Of a DNA stretch of 44,642 nt, positions 8,270 to 20,911 are shown piece after piece; within the stretch, counting starts at the first letter, position 1, and the number at the start of each line of letters is the position of its first letter. The DNA is from Bacteroidales bacterium (GTDB lineage: Bacteria > Bacteroidota > Bacteroidia > Bacteroidales > VadinHA17). Below the pieces are notes generated by a model. It saw nothing but the letters and a program-made list of their open reading frames with translations, was not told the DNA's origin and made no database searches. The DNA lies in the NCBI GenBank assembly GCA_021738535.1, contig JAIPBU010000033.1:1-44642 (forward strand). The letters run 5' to 3'. The translations under genes and the position numbers were made by a program.

Positions 8270-9802
8270 ATGAAAAACCTTGCTATTCTTCTACTTGCAC
8301 TGGCGGCAGTTCTTATAAGTTCATGCAACAATAAAGAACAATCTCCTCAGATTGATCTCAACGATCTGAGTATAGCAGCCATCCACGATGCCTACCGGGC
8401 AGGTGATTACAACTGCAGGGAACTGACACAGGCCTGCATCGACAGGATAAAAAAATATGACAGCACCCTGAATGCAATAAGCTATATCAACCATGATGCA
8501 CTTGAAACAGCCGCGGAACTGGACCGTGAATACAATGAAACGGGTGTATTACGACCACTCCACGGCATACCCCTGCTGGTAAAGGACAATATCAATACCG
8601 CAGGCATGCCAACAACAGCAGGCTCCCTGGCACTGGAAAACTTTATACCCGGTGAAGATGCCTTTATTATAAAAAAGCTGGTGGAAGCAGGTGCAGTAAT
8701 TATTGGCAAGACCAATATGGCGGAATGGGCTTTCAGTCCCATGCACACGGAAAGCTCAACGGCTGGAACCACCCGTAACCCCTATAATACAGATTATGTA
8801 CCGGCCGGATCAAGCGGAGGAACGGCTGCAGGTATAGCTGCTGACATGGGTACTGCAGGACTGGGTACCGATACTGGCAATTCCATAAGGGGACCATCGT
8901 CGCACTGTGCTCTTGTTGGTTTCAGGACCACGATGGGACTGGTCAGCAGGTCGGCTATCATACCGCTGTACCTGAGGAATGATGTGGTAGGTCCCATGTG
9001 CAGGTCGGTTGAGGATGCCACAAGGGTACTGCAGGTAATAGCGGGCTATGATCCCGCCGATCCCCTGACAGAACACTCAAAAGGAAATATTCCCGGCAAC
9101 TATATGGATTACCTGCAAAAAGACGGGATGCAGGGTGCACGGATAGGTGTGCTGGGTATACTCAGTAATGATAACCCTGATCCGGAGATCAGAGAACTAT
9201 TTGAGCAGGCGGTTGAGGACATGCGATCACTTGGTGCAGAGGTTATAAACCCCGTTGATATACCTCGCTTTGAAGAACTGAGCGCCAACCAGTGGTGCTC
9301 CATGTTCAAAAATGATGTTGAGGACTACCTTGAGCAATATGTTCAAAGCGACACGATGCAGACTATTGAAGACATAATTGAGGCAGGAAGCAAGTCTGAG
9401 TTTGCAGCTTCGAGGCTGAAGGAATCGGCTCAGTTTGAAGGACGCTACGGCAGCAGCAACATCCCCTGCCTTGATGCTTTCAATGATGAGCGGCGCATTG
9501 CCTTCCGCCGGGCCATTGAGGATGTGATGGACTCATTGCAGCTGGATGCCCTGGTCTACCCCTCATGGAACAATAAACCGGCACATATCGATGCTTTTAT
9601 GGATGAATATAAGGGCGACAACAGCCAGGTCATAGCACCCCATACCGGCCAGCCGGCCTTCACCGTTCCCATGGGGTATACGGGCGAAAACCTGCCGGCA
9701 GGACTGCAATTCCTGGGCAGGATGTTTGATGAAGCAACCCTGATCAGGCTGACATACGCCTACGAGCAGGGCACTCAGCACCGCAGGCCACTGGAACTTT
9801 AG
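8270..9802 (+). CDS. Amidase-signature family lipoprotein
   Basis: A 510-residue Ser-cisSer-Lys hydrolase. The N-terminus is a lipoprotein signal (LISSC, Cys at 19), so the enzyme sits in the periplasm or outer membrane, unlike cytoplasmic GatA. The catalytic Lys is K105 in VKDN, cis-Ser is S181 in GSSGG, and the nucleophile is S205 in GTDTGNSIRGPS; the 24-residue gap between the two serines equals that of the family. The usual DTGGS is DTGNS here, a small change beside the nucleophile. Likely substrates are peptide amides or other carboxamides; the true one is not predictable. The gene is single, with a -7-like box 19 bp upstream of the start. Similar secreted amidases are often annotated as GatA-like in Bacteroidota. 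Confidence 0.9.
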   Translation: MKNLAILLLALAAVLISSCNNKEQSPQIDLNDLSIAAIHDAYRAGDYNCRELTQACIDRIKKYDSTLNAISYINHDALETAAELDREYNETGVLRPLHGIPLLVKDNINTAGMPTTAGSLALENFIPGEDAFIIKKLVEAGAVIIGKTNMAEWAFSPMHTESSTAGTTRNPYNTDYVPAGSSGGTAAGIAADMGTAGLGTDTGNSIRGPSSHCALVGFRTTMGLVSRSAIIPLYLRNDVVGPMCRSVEDATRVLQVIAGYDPADPLTEHSKGNIPGNYMDYLQKDGMQGARIGVLGILSNDNPDPEIRELFEQAVEDMRSLGAEVINPVDIPRFEELSANQWCSMFKNDVEDYLEQYVQSDTMQTIEDIIEAGSKSEFAASRLKESAQFEGRYGSSNIPCLDAFNDERRIAFRRAIEDVMDSLQLDALVYPSWNNKPAHIDAFMDEYKGDNSQVIAPHTGQPAFTVPMGYTGENLPAGLQFLGRMFDEATLIRLTYAYEQGTQHRRPLEL

Positions 9803-9887
9803 CAACCCGTAAAACCTAAATTAAAAAATATTATAGTCCGTTTTCGCTAAAACCGTAATCGACATTCGCAGCTTAAGTCTTCAACAA

Positions 9888-10349
9888 TTACCTGTTTATG
9901 ACTCCTAACGAATGGAATGATACAATTTGCCAGTAATATGATTTTACAGGAAGGCCATTTTTAACAGCGGGTTTCCATTCTTTCATAATCTTTATTACCC
10001 TGATAGCTTCCCGGTCAAGATGTTTGCCTCCGGATCGTAATATCACAAAATCACCCGTCTTACCAATTGTATCGACAGAAAAACTCACTATTATACTTCC
10101 GCCTTTTTTTGACATGGCAGCAGCAAGTGGATACCTTATATTTTTTTGGATATGCAGCTTTATCCCGTATACTCCACCAGGGTATTCAGCCAGTGTATCG
10201 GGTATAAATCCTGTCTTTGCAATATCATGCAATTCAAGTGAGATGGGTTCATAATCAAGTGTATCTGACTGGTCCTGTGCATATAACCAAGATGGCAAGA
10301 TAAGTAATAAAACCAGGATGATTACAGTATAATATGCTTTCTTCACCAT
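9888..10349 (-). CDS. Secreted TonB C-terminal-domain protein
   Basis: A 153-residue protein with a signal peptide (1-24, ending LYAQ) and one TonB C-terminal domain at about 60-150. Typical elements are IRYPLAAAMSKKGGSIIVSFSVDTIGKTGDF and AIRVIKIMKEWKPAVKNG, quoted here as two stretches of the YPxxA...G.V.V.F.V...G.......S.G...LD.EA...I..M..W.P....G.PV pattern. There is no inner-membrane anchor plus proline-rich linker, so it is not a complete TonB energy transducer. In Bacteroidota such single domains are often periplasmic accessory proteins. The gene is single and its partner is unknown. Confidence 0.8.
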   Translation of the reverse strand: MVKKAYYTVIILVLLLILPSWLYAQDQSDTLDYEPISLELHDIAKTGFIPDTLAEYPGGVYGIKLHIQKNIRYPLAAAMSKKGGSIIVSFSVDTIGKTGDFVILRSGGKHLDREAIRVIKIMKEWKPAVKNGLPVKSYYWQIVSFHSLGVINR

Positions 10350-10441
10350 TAAGTATATAATTGTATTACATCAAATAATTATTTGATTGCCAGATTTCCT
10401 CCTGTATTATAAATAATTCTTATTCGGTGGAAGTGCCGGGT

Positions 10442-12076
10442 TTATAACCCCAGTACTTCCTTTCCCTGCTTAAACACTATATCAACGGGTATCCCTGCGT
10501 TATTTACCTTCTCAAGGTCTGCCTTAAGCTGATCGGTCATCACCCCGTCAGACTCTATCCATTCCTTTGCGGCTTCGTAATCGCCATCGCCCTGGATAGT
10601 CAGTATTTTCCCTACCAGTGATTCAACGGCTGCCTTCATCTCCTCGAAATTAACCTTGTAAGTACCGTTATCCTGGTAAACGAAAGCTTCCTTGTCGGCA
10701 AAATACTTCATGTTAAGCATATTAGCCTTGCCATGGGCACTGGCGGCACCAAAACGGCTTGAGCGGAAGATGCCCGAGAAGAAAGTGACATAGTTGTTCA
10801 TAACCTCACCACTGCTCAGCTCACCTATCTCGTAGAGTTGAGTAACAAGGTAGAGCCCCATGATATCAGCCTTGGCCTCCTCGAGGGCCGAATACTGTTC
10901 CTTGAGTGCTTCCCTTACAGGGCCACGGTCATTGATGGTATTCTTTATGCCCATTCCGTGCGATACCTCGTGGAAGGTAGTATTCTCGAAGAAAGCATCA
11001 AAAGTGATATACTTACGCTGGCTCTCATCTATCAGCATCTCGCTGATGGGCTTGAGTATCTTGTCAAACTTGGCCTTCATGGCATTCTTAAGCTGCAGCT
11101 TGCGGCTGCCTACGGCCAGGTGTATCTCCGGGTCGTTGGGCAGGTTAATGGCAATGGTCTTGCTGCCAGCATTGCAGTCGCCTGCATAGTAAAGTGCATA
11201 ATACACGTTCATATCGGCATCGGTACCCGGCACCTCTGATTTATATTCCCCGGGAACGGGCAGTCCCGCCTGCAGGTCGGTGAGCATGGCATTGAACTTG
11301 GCCAGCTTCGCGCTCCACTCGGGATCCTTAACCAGCACGAATGCCTCATGGGCAGCCTTGTAACCGAAAAGACCGTCTTCGTAGTTCTCTATCGGGCCAA
11401 CAACAAAGTCGATATTTGACTCCTTCATCTCCATCCATGCAAAATCACTGGCCTGGTACTCATCTGTCAGCAGCGCTTCGGCACGGGCTTCCAGGTAGTT
11501 CTTCAGACCTTCATCTTCAGCCAGTCCGGCAGCCTTACGCATCAGTTCAGCCGCTTTTTCATGCTTCTCTTTGAAAGCTTCTGAATAGGGAACGGTGATG
11601 AGATTACCCTCAGCATCACGCCTTACCAGTGTATAGAGGCTGGTCTTGTCAGGATTATCCCAGGCCTCAAATTCCTCAACCGTCATATCTTCCGGGTAGA
11701 ACTGTGCCATCGGTGGTTTGGGTCCCACACCTTCAATAAACGGCGCATTGTTCTTGAGCCTGTCCCACGGACCGTAATGTATCTTTGCATACTCCCTGGC
11801 ATACTCATTATCGATACTGTTGAGCAGCTCTTCCTTATCACCGTAAGCCTCCATCCAGAAAATATCATCCATCAGCCTGGCTGCATCAATAAGTATTCCC
11901 AGTATCTCTTTTTCACTGTCGCTTAACCAGCTGAGGTCGGTTGTAAGAGTAACCTCCTCGAACTGCGCAAGTCTTTCTTTCATCTCTTCGTCTTTTGTGT
12001 TCTCTGTCGTTTTGCATCCTCCTGCCATCACTATCACTAGCAGGACGACCAGCATGTTTATTACCTGTTTTTTCAT
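10442..12076 (-). CDS. Lipoprotein zinc peptidase related to M49 (dipeptidyl-peptidase III-like)
   Basis: A 544-residue lipoprotein (lipobox MAGGC, Cys 21). The zinc site is HEVSH at 369-373, with the second ligand region EEAKAD at 399-404, about 26 residues further on. M49 enzymes normally carry HELLGH, with one residue more between the histidines, and EECRAE; here the first motif is the shorter HExxH followed by GMG. This matches the shorter M49-related group also found fused to Nudix domains in plants. It probably cleaves short peptides in the periplasm, but a non-proteolytic role cannot be excluded. It is a single gene with a C-rich tract in its upstream region. Confidence 0.8.
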   Translation of the reverse strand: MKKQVINMLVVLLVIVMAGGCKTTENTKDEEMKERLAQFEEVTLTTDLSWLSDSEKEILGILIDAARLMDDIFWMEAYGDKEELLNSIDNEYAREYAKIHYGPWDRLKNNAPFIEGVGPKPPMAQFYPEDMTVEEFEAWDNPDKTSLYTLVRRDAEGNLITVPYSEAFKEKHEKAAELMRKAAGLAEDEGLKNYLEARAEALLTDEYQASDFAWMEMKESNIDFVVGPIENYEDGLFGYKAAHEAFVLVKDPEWSAKLAKFNAMLTDLQAGLPVPGEYKSEVPGTDADMNVYYALYYAGDCNAGSKTIAINLPNDPEIHLAVGSRKLQLKNAMKAKFDKILKPISEMLIDESQRKYITFDAFFENTTFHEVSHGMGIKNTINDRGPVREALKEQYSALEEAKADIMGLYLVTQLYEIGELSSGEVMNNYVTFFSGIFRSSRFGAASAHGKANMLNMKYFADKEAFVYQDNGTYKVNFEEMKAAVESLVGKILTIQGDGDYEAAKEWIESDGVMTDQLKADLEKVNNAGIPVDIVFKQGKEVLGL

Positions 12077-12131
12077 CGTTTAATTTGGGTTTAGTTTTCA
12101 GAACCCGCAATTTAATAAATATTAACACCAA

Positions 12132-12193
12132 ACCCTAAACCCCCTAAACCCCTCAACCCCTCAACCCCCTCAACCCCCTACCCCCCCTCACCC
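12132..12193. repeat. C-run tract, potential G-quadruplex on the - strand
   Basis: Eight runs of three to seven C lie between 12133 and 12193, separated by TAAA, TCAA, TA or similar short spacers. On the - strand these are G-runs able to form a G-quadruplex, on the coding strand and 60-115 bp upstream of the M49-like gene. The tract sits between two divergent lipoprotein genes. Confidence 0.7.
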
Positions 12194-12215
12194 ACAATCA
12201 TTCCCTTTCTTTTAC

Positions 12216-12223
12216 TAAATTTA
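12216..12223 (+). promoter_or_regulatory. candidate -7 box for the GHL10-amidase gene
   Basis: TAAATTTA lies 31 bp before the start codon and fits TAnnTTTG except for the last base. A -33 TTG is not clear, so the call is tentative. Confidence 0.3.
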
Positions 12224-12253
12224 CAGGCTATAAACATTTAAATCACAGCCATC

Positions 12254-16381
<4,128 letters not shown>

Positions 16382-16433
16382 TCTGCGCTCAGCAAGTCTC
16401 TTAAGGACACATGCCTGATTCTTTTATGAGATG

Positions 16434-16547
16434 AGCCCCGGAAATCGTCCATGGTAATAACCATCTTGGGGTGGTACACCCGCCCACTGGCCTGATCCCC
16501 GGGTGTGACCCCCGCCCACCGGCCAATCCCCGGGTGGTACCGGGGCT
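16434..16547. repeat. GC-rich tandem repeat inside an inverted repeat
   Basis: Units of 32 bp (16469-16500) and 31 bp (16501-16531) share the pattern GGGTG...CCCGCCCAC.GGCC..ATCCCC, and a partial third unit starts at 16532. The block is enclosed by AGCCCCGG at 16434-16441 and its complement CCGGGGCT at 16540-16547. A small stem ATGGT-AATA-ACCAT lies at 16451-16464. It could act as a terminator or structured 3' end for the preceding gene, but there is no T-run. Confidence 0.65.
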
Positions 16548-16645
16548 ATTTCTATTCACCCCTTCCAGGGATGTCAAGGTAATCCTATATATAATGAACC
16601 TTCGCTTAAATTAATATGCACCTAATAACCTACCGTGCATATACA

Positions 16646-16810
16646 CTCCTTAGCCTTAGCCTCAGCCTTTTCCCTTTTCTCTTTTCCCTTTTCTCTTTTC
16701 CCTTTTTCCTTTTTCCTTTTTCCTTTTTCCTTTTTCCTTTTTACTTTTTACTTCAGTCTCTCTTTCGTCTTTAGTCTTTCGTCTTTAGTCTTTCGTCTTT
16801 AGTCTTTCAG
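16646..16810. repeat. pyrimidine microsatellite tract
   Basis: On the + strand the tract contains CCTTTTCTCTTTT-like units, then about six CCTTTTT units, then three 14-bp units of the type CTTTCGTCTTTAGT. It is noncoding. Confidence 0.8.
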
Positions 16811-17116
16811 CATTATGCATTATATTAGGGAAGCAAAAAAACCTAAGGTGATCAACAAAAACCTTAACCAACTTATTAATAAACCTTTATACTTTTTTAC
16901 GAGATTCATAACATCCCGGAATGAAGTTTTCATGCATAAATTTGAATGAACGGTAACATATTTTTTACTAATTGAAGATGGTTATGAAAGAAAAATCTCA
17001 TAATCATCAGGATTTTTTTATTGCAGAGCAAAAAAGTTTATGCATCAATTCCATCCCTTCAGTTTATTCATTTTTTCTATTAAATACTTTTTATAAACTT
17101 TTAAAACTTTTTTTGT

Positions 17117-17575
17117 ATGAGAACTTTAGGTAACATTCTCTGGCATGTGCCATTCCTGGGATTTTTAAACGCATTAGGAACCTTCCTTATCGGGGGACTA
17201 TTTGTTATTACCGTCGTTGGCGCGCCAATAGGTTTAGGCCTTATTCAATTATCCAAATTCCTGTTATCACCATTTTCAAGTGGTATGATTAATTCGAAAG
17301 ATCTTAATCCTGATCAGAACAAAGCATGGAAGACTTTTGGTCTTATTGTCAGGATTCTTTATTTCCCGTTTGGATTAATTTTAGCTATTGTAACTGTTTT
17401 CCAGATTGCAGCACTATTCGTCACAATAGTAGGTATTCCTGTTGCCCTGGTATTGGCCAAGTCACTTAGTACATTCTTTAACCCTGTAAACAAGAAGTGT
17501 GTAACAAGGGCCGTTGCCGAGGAAGTTGCCTCAAGAAAAGCAAAAGCACAGGTCGACAAAGCTTACAGCGCATAA
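17117..17575 (+). CDS. YccF-like (DUF307) inner-membrane protein
   Basis: A 152-residue membrane protein with two YccF-type halves. The first is LGNILWHVPFLGFLNALGTF followed by VVGAPIGLGLIQLSKFLLSPFS. The second is FPFGLILAIVTVFQIAALFV followed by VGIPVALVLAKSLSTFFNPVN. The internal duplication and the PIG/IPVAL motifs are those of the YccF family, whose role is unknown. The C-terminus is charged and cytoplasmic (EEVASRKAKAQVDK). It is a single gene and ends before a shared bidirectional terminator. Confidence 0.75.
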   Translation: MRTLGNILWHVPFLGFLNALGTFLIGGLFVITVVGAPIGLGLIQLSKFLLSPFSSGMINSKDLNPDQNKAWKTFGLIVRILYFPFGLILAIVTVFQIAALFVTIVGIPVALVLAKSLSTFFNPVNKKCVTRAVAEEVASRKAKAQVDKAYSA

Positions 17576-17600
17576 ACATCCTTCTTTTCTGAAACAATCT

Positions 17601-17644
17601 CAAAGGGTGCAGCCACTTAACTAATAAGCAAGCTGCACCCTTTG
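17601..17644. terminator. bidirectional stem-loop terminator
   Basis: CAAAGGGTGCAG at 17601-17612 pairs perfectly with CTGCACCCTTTG at 17633-17644 around a 20-nt loop. It lies in the gap between the convergent YccF-like gene and lipoprotein gene, so it can end both transcripts. There is no long T-run on either side. Confidence 0.75.
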
Positions 17645-17649
17645 CCACA

Positions 17650-18759
17650 CTAATCCACCTCCACCCTGAACTCCTTCAGGATAGTCTTTCCGGTCGAATT
17701 ACAAACTTCGTTACCTAGCTCAACAGAGGCAAGGTAACTGTCCTGCGAAACAATACCTTCGTTAACAAGGTAATCCAGCAACTCATCCACATCAACGGTA
17801 CCGCTGGTCCTGTTAGTTTTTCGCTTAAAAGCCACGTATGTCCAGTCACAACCCTGCGGCTCCCAGGTAGGCTCACCCATGTAAAATTCATATGTGCCGT
17901 TTGTCGTTGTAACATCCTCCTGGTAATCACCAAAAGGATACATATTCTGGCAATCCTCCCAGATCATAAATTCGAATTCTATATTCTCCGGCTTTACAGA
18001 TGATGATGAGTTTATCCAGTTATCAAAAGCCAGGTTGTAATCGCCATCGTCATGGCTTATCTCAGCATCATATACAACCTTCACCTTGCTGATAGCACTT
18101 ATCTGCGCGGGCAGGACCTGCGTAGTGGACCGCGAATACCAGGGCTTCCAGCCATAGATAATTTCGGGATATGCATTCACACCGTATGCATCGGAAGGGA
18201 ACTGCCACTCCCAGCCCGTTACCTGCACCCCGTACTTATCATAGGCATATACACATTGCGAGTAGCTGCCTGCTGCCAGGGCATCGGCATTCCACAGGTT
18301 GTTCTCTATCATAAAACCATCCAGATCAATGGTTCCATAGGTAGAACACTCCCTGCTGGTATAGTTTTCAAACAACTGGTACTCATAATCAAAATCCTGC
18401 TTCACCTCCAGCCTCAGTTCATAAGTGTTCTGTGTTATGCCATCCTCGGCTGTTACTGTAATATCGAAACGACCCTGGCCAACATCCAGCAATGTATCCA
18501 CCTCCATATTAACACTTGCCAGCGGCGAAACCTCAAGGGTTTCAACCGTCACTTCTTCGATACCGTAAGGCAAAGAGTCAGGTACCGATATAACCGTCCC
18601 GCTTATTGTTGTTGTAAAACTGTCACCGTCACAACCCAGTTCCAGATTGATCAGTTCGGCTTCATCCGATTTTGGTTCTTCCCTTTCCCCCGGATCTTCA
18701 CTGCATGAACTAACCGGGATCAATACCAACATCACCAAAAGTGCTATGAAATATCTCAT
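17650..18759 (-). CDS. Surface/periplasmic lipoprotein of unknown function
   Basis: A 369-residue lipoprotein with lipobox PVSSC (Cys ~19) followed by an acidic linker (SEDPGEREEPKSDEAE), the kind of signal that in Bacteroidota can direct surface display. About residues 35-120 look like a cadherin-like or DUF5018-like beta-sandwich (VTVETLEVSPLASVNM, FDITVTAEDGITQNTYEL). About 125-369 are rich in Trp and Tyr (YGWKPWYSRS, WEWQFPSDAYG, DNWINSSS) and resemble glycan-binding or glycoside-hydrolase-like beta-sandwich proteins, but no family or catalytic site is recognised. It stands alone between a shared terminator and an AT-rich promoter region. Confidence 0.65.
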   Translation of the reverse strand: MRYFIALLVMLVLIPVSSCSEDPGEREEPKSDEAELINLELGCDGDSFTTTISGTVISVPDSLPYGIEEVTVETLEVSPLASVNMEVDTLLDVGQGRFDITVTAEDGITQNTYELRLEVKQDFDYEYQLFENYTSRECSTYGTIDLDGFMIENNLWNADALAAGSYSQCVYAYDKYGVQVTGWEWQFPSDAYGVNAYPEIIYGWKPWYSRSTTQVLPAQISAISKVKVVYDAEISHDDGDYNLAFDNWINSSSSVKPENIEFEFMIWEDCQNMYPFGDYQEDVTTTNGTYEFYMGEPTWEPQGCDWTYVAFKRKTNRTSGTVDVDELLDYLVNEGIVSQDSYLASVELGNEVCNSTGKTILKEFRVEVD

Positions 18760-18932
18760 TTTACTTAACTGTAATTTTTAGTTTGACTTTTTAAAGCCGA
18801 AAATTAACAATTTACCGGCACCCAAAAAACAACATTAATCAGCCTCCCCATCAACATCCCAATTACTGCGTACGTAGCCCAGGACTTACTCTATCAGACT
18901 GTTGAAGTGAGAATCACCATTTTAACATAGAA

Positions 18933-18963
18933 TTGACAAAAGCTTAATAATAACCTAACTTCG
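18933..18963 (+). promoter_or_regulatory. Bacteroidota-type promoter for the secreted MBL-fold gene
   Basis: TTG at 18933-18935 and TAACTTCG at 18956-18963 are 20 bp apart, identical in both boxes and spacing to the promoter before the gene at 428. The start codon lies 29 bp beyond the -7 box. Confidence 0.6.
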
Positions 18964-18992
18964 TATACTGGATAAACAAAAATCCAATCCTT

Positions 18993-19913
18993 ATGAAAAA
19001 AAAACAACTAATTCCATTTTGTTTGCCTTTAATGATCTGCTTTATATCAATAAGCAACCCATCATACCCGCAGAATCAGGAAAATAAGATTGTAAATAAG
19101 CACATGATAAAGCCAAATATTTTTCTTATTCCTGATTACGGTTGTAATGTAATCGTCATTGTGGGTCAGGAAGGGTTATTAATTGTTGATTCAGGATATA
19201 AAAGATTCTCTATGAAACTGGATTCAGTTATCTCAGACATATCAAATTTACCCAGAAAATATATTTTAAATACGCACTTCCATGTTGATCATGTTAGCGG
19301 TAACAAAAAAATATCAGATGGCACAGCAGATATAATTGCTCACGATAATGCCAGAAAACGGATGTTATCCGAATGGAATGTTCCGGATGTCCAGGGAAGG
19401 AATGTACGTGTAATTCCTCCATACCCGGAAGATTTTCTGGCTGATATCTGCTTGAATGATTCTTTAGTTTTATTCTTCAATAACGACAATATACAGGCTA
19501 TACATTTCACTGACGCTCATACTGATACAGATGTAGTATATTATATTCGAAAAGCAAATGTAATGCTTGCCGGAGATCTGTTTTTCTCAAACGGCTTTCC
19601 AATCATTGATATCTATTATGGAGGCACAATCGATGGCTGTATGAAAGCTATTGACAAAATCCTGGATATTTGTGATTCCAATACTCTAATAATTCCCGGT
19701 CATGGTATGCCATCAAACCGAAGGGGATTAGTACTGTACCGTAATATGTTATCTGAGTCAATTTCAAGAATCCATAAACTAATGGAACAAGGAAAAACAT
19801 TAAAACAAGTAATCGATTCTGACCCCCTGGGAGATATTTATGAAGGAGACAGTTCCTGGGTTCCGGAAGATGTATTTATTCACACAGTATTTAATGATTT
19901 ATCTGGTAAATAA
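18993..19913 (+). CDS. Secreted metallo-beta-lactamase-fold hydrolase
   Basis: A 306-residue MBL-fold enzyme with a signal peptide (about 1-26, ending SYPQ). The metal motif THFHVDH gives H95, H97, D99 and H100. Further ligands are expected in HFTDAHTDTD and in IIPGHGMPS near the C-terminus. The secreted location and the fold are shared with subclass B beta-lactamases and many other hydrolases, so resistance should not be assumed. It lies 130 bp upstream of a second MBL-fold gene of different subfamily, which may be coincidental or reflect a related pathway. Confidence 0.85.
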   Translation: MKKKQLIPFCLPLMICFISISNPSYPQNQENKIVNKHMIKPNIFLIPDYGCNVIVIVGQEGLLIVDSGYKRFSMKLDSVISDISNLPRKYILNTHFHVDHVSGNKKISDGTADIIAHDNARKRMLSEWNVPDVQGRNVRVIPPYPEDFLADICLNDSLVLFFNNDNIQAIHFTDAHTDTDVVYYIRKANVMLAGDLFFSNGFPIIDIYYGGTIDGCMKAIDKILDICDSNTLIIPGHGMPSNRRGLVLYRNMLSESISRIHKLMEQGKTLKQVIDSDPLGDIYEGDSSWVPEDVFIHTVFNDLSGK

Positions 19914-20016
19914 TTGCTATAAGATAATTTCTTTCCGGGAATTCAGAGATTTGTCATTAATGCATGGACTAACGAACCCGGCTTTCCGACAAATTTTATT
20001 TCTGCTACCTTTCATA

Positions 20017-20024
20017 TATTTTTG
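20017..20024 (+). promoter_or_regulatory. -7 box for the second MBL-fold gene
   Basis: TATTTTTG matches TAnnTTTG exactly and lies 20 bp before the start codon. No good -33 TTG is seen at the usual distance. Confidence 0.4.
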
Positions 20025-20043
20025 TATATAAATAATACTGCTT

Positions 20044-20745
20044 ATGAAAAACTGGACGACAGAGAAAGGAAGCCGTATATATAAAGTTGCAGGCGGACAA
20101 AGTAATGCCTACCTGGTAGTCACCGCAGCACATAAACTGTTAATAGATACATCAACCTCAGCCGCACAAAAAAACCTCAAAAAGAACCTGCAGGAATTAT
20201 CCTTCGGGAATAAAGAATCTGATTACATCGTACTAACCCATTCGCACTATGATCATTGCCAGAATGCCGCTGCCATTAAAGATGAAACGGGCTGCAGCAT
20301 TATTATGAGCAAAGAGGCAGAAAGATCAGTCGCTGAGGGCTATACACCAATACCTGCAGGAACCATGCCCATTACCAAACTCATTGTCTCCATTGGCAGT
20401 AAAGGGCCTGCTAAAAATCTCCGCTATAAACCGTTCAAAGTAAATACGCTAATAACTGAAACATACCGTCCATTCAAAGATAATTCAATAACTATCATCC
20501 CTTCCCCGGGGCACAGTGCAGACTCCTTGAGTATTATAGTGGATCAGGAAATAGCCCTTGTCGGCGATACCATGTTTGGTATATTCCGGAAATCCATCTA
20601 CCCCCCTTTCTGCGATGATACGGATGTAATGATCAAAAGCTGGAAGAGGCTGCTGGAAACAGAATGCTCACTCTTCCTGCCTGGTCACGGAACTGCTATC
20701 ACACGTAAAAGACTCGAAAACCAGTATAGCAAACACAAAAACTAA
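20044..20745 (+). CDS. Cytoplasmic MBL-fold metallohydrolase
   Basis: A 233-residue MBL-fold protein with no signal peptide. The motif THSHYDH gives H66, H68, D70 and H71; the other ligands are in SPGHSADS, VGDTMFG (the bridging Asp) and LPGHGTAI. The length and the compact arrangement match the glyoxalase-II-like general MBL group. Its substrate is unknown. The gene has its own -7 box and is separated from the HTH gene downstream by a GC-rich palindromic spacer. Confidence 0.85.
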   Translation: MKNWTTEKGSRIYKVAGGQSNAYLVVTAAHKLLIDTSTSAAQKNLKKNLQELSFGNKESDYIVLTHSHYDHCQNAAAIKDETGCSIIMSKEAERSVAEGYTPIPAGTMPITKLIVSIGSKGPAKNLRYKPFKVNTLITETYRPFKDNSITIIPSPGHSADSLSIIVDQEIALVGDTMFGIFRKSIYPPFCDDTDVMIKSWKRLLETECSLFLPGHGTAITRKRLENQYSKHKN

Positions 20746-20748
20746 CAC

Positions 20749-20820
20749 TGTTACGCCCCGCGCAAGCGGGGATACTTGCGCCCTTCGCAGGTCGGCCATC
20801 TACGACTTGCTCCGGCAAGC
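20749..20820. repeat. GC-rich spacer with short palindromes
   Basis: The sequence directly after the MBL gene contains CCCCGC-gcaa-GCGGGG and other short G/C-rich palindromes, with GTTACG at its start. It may act as a terminator and it shares the GTTACG/AATTACG string found in many other spacers in this window. Confidence 0.5.
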
Positions 20821-20845
20821 CAAATGTCACATAAATGACGTATCA

Positions 20846-20911
20846 AATACAATTCGTAAATTTGACTGGTATTTAAGTTAAGTATAATCTTGTATTGAAT
20901 TTGATTGTATT
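20846..20911 (+). promoter_or_regulatory. -7 box and candidate operator half-sites of the HTH gene
   Basis: TAAATTTG at 20857-20864 matches the -7 consensus. The string TTGTATT occurs at 20890-20896 and 20905-20911, the second touching the start codon at 20912, and its complement AATACAA lies at 20846-20852. These could be operator half-sites for autoregulation by the encoded HTH protein. Confidence 0.4.

Larger units (their letters stand above)
16382..17116. other. 735-bp noncoding region with three repeat types
   Basis: No credible gene is seen. The region holds a GC-rich tandem repeat (16434-16547), a pyrimidine-rich microsatellite tract (16646-16810) and an AT-rich leader before the YccF-like gene, with several runs of six or more T. 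Confidence 0.7.

Noticed and set aside
8089..8334. 81-residue open frame upstream of the amidase gene
   Set aside because: It runs through a 15-bp tandem repeat, overlaps the amidase start in another frame and has no coding character.
18052..18708. 218-residue open frame opposite the 17650-18759 lipoprotein
   Set aside because: The - strand frame has a lipoprotein signal, start and terminator; the + strand frame has none of these.
18993..20745. Beta-lactam resistance pair
   Set aside because: Both proteins have the MBL fold, but that fold serves many hydrolases and no subclass-specific beta-lactamase features beyond the common metal motif can be shown.
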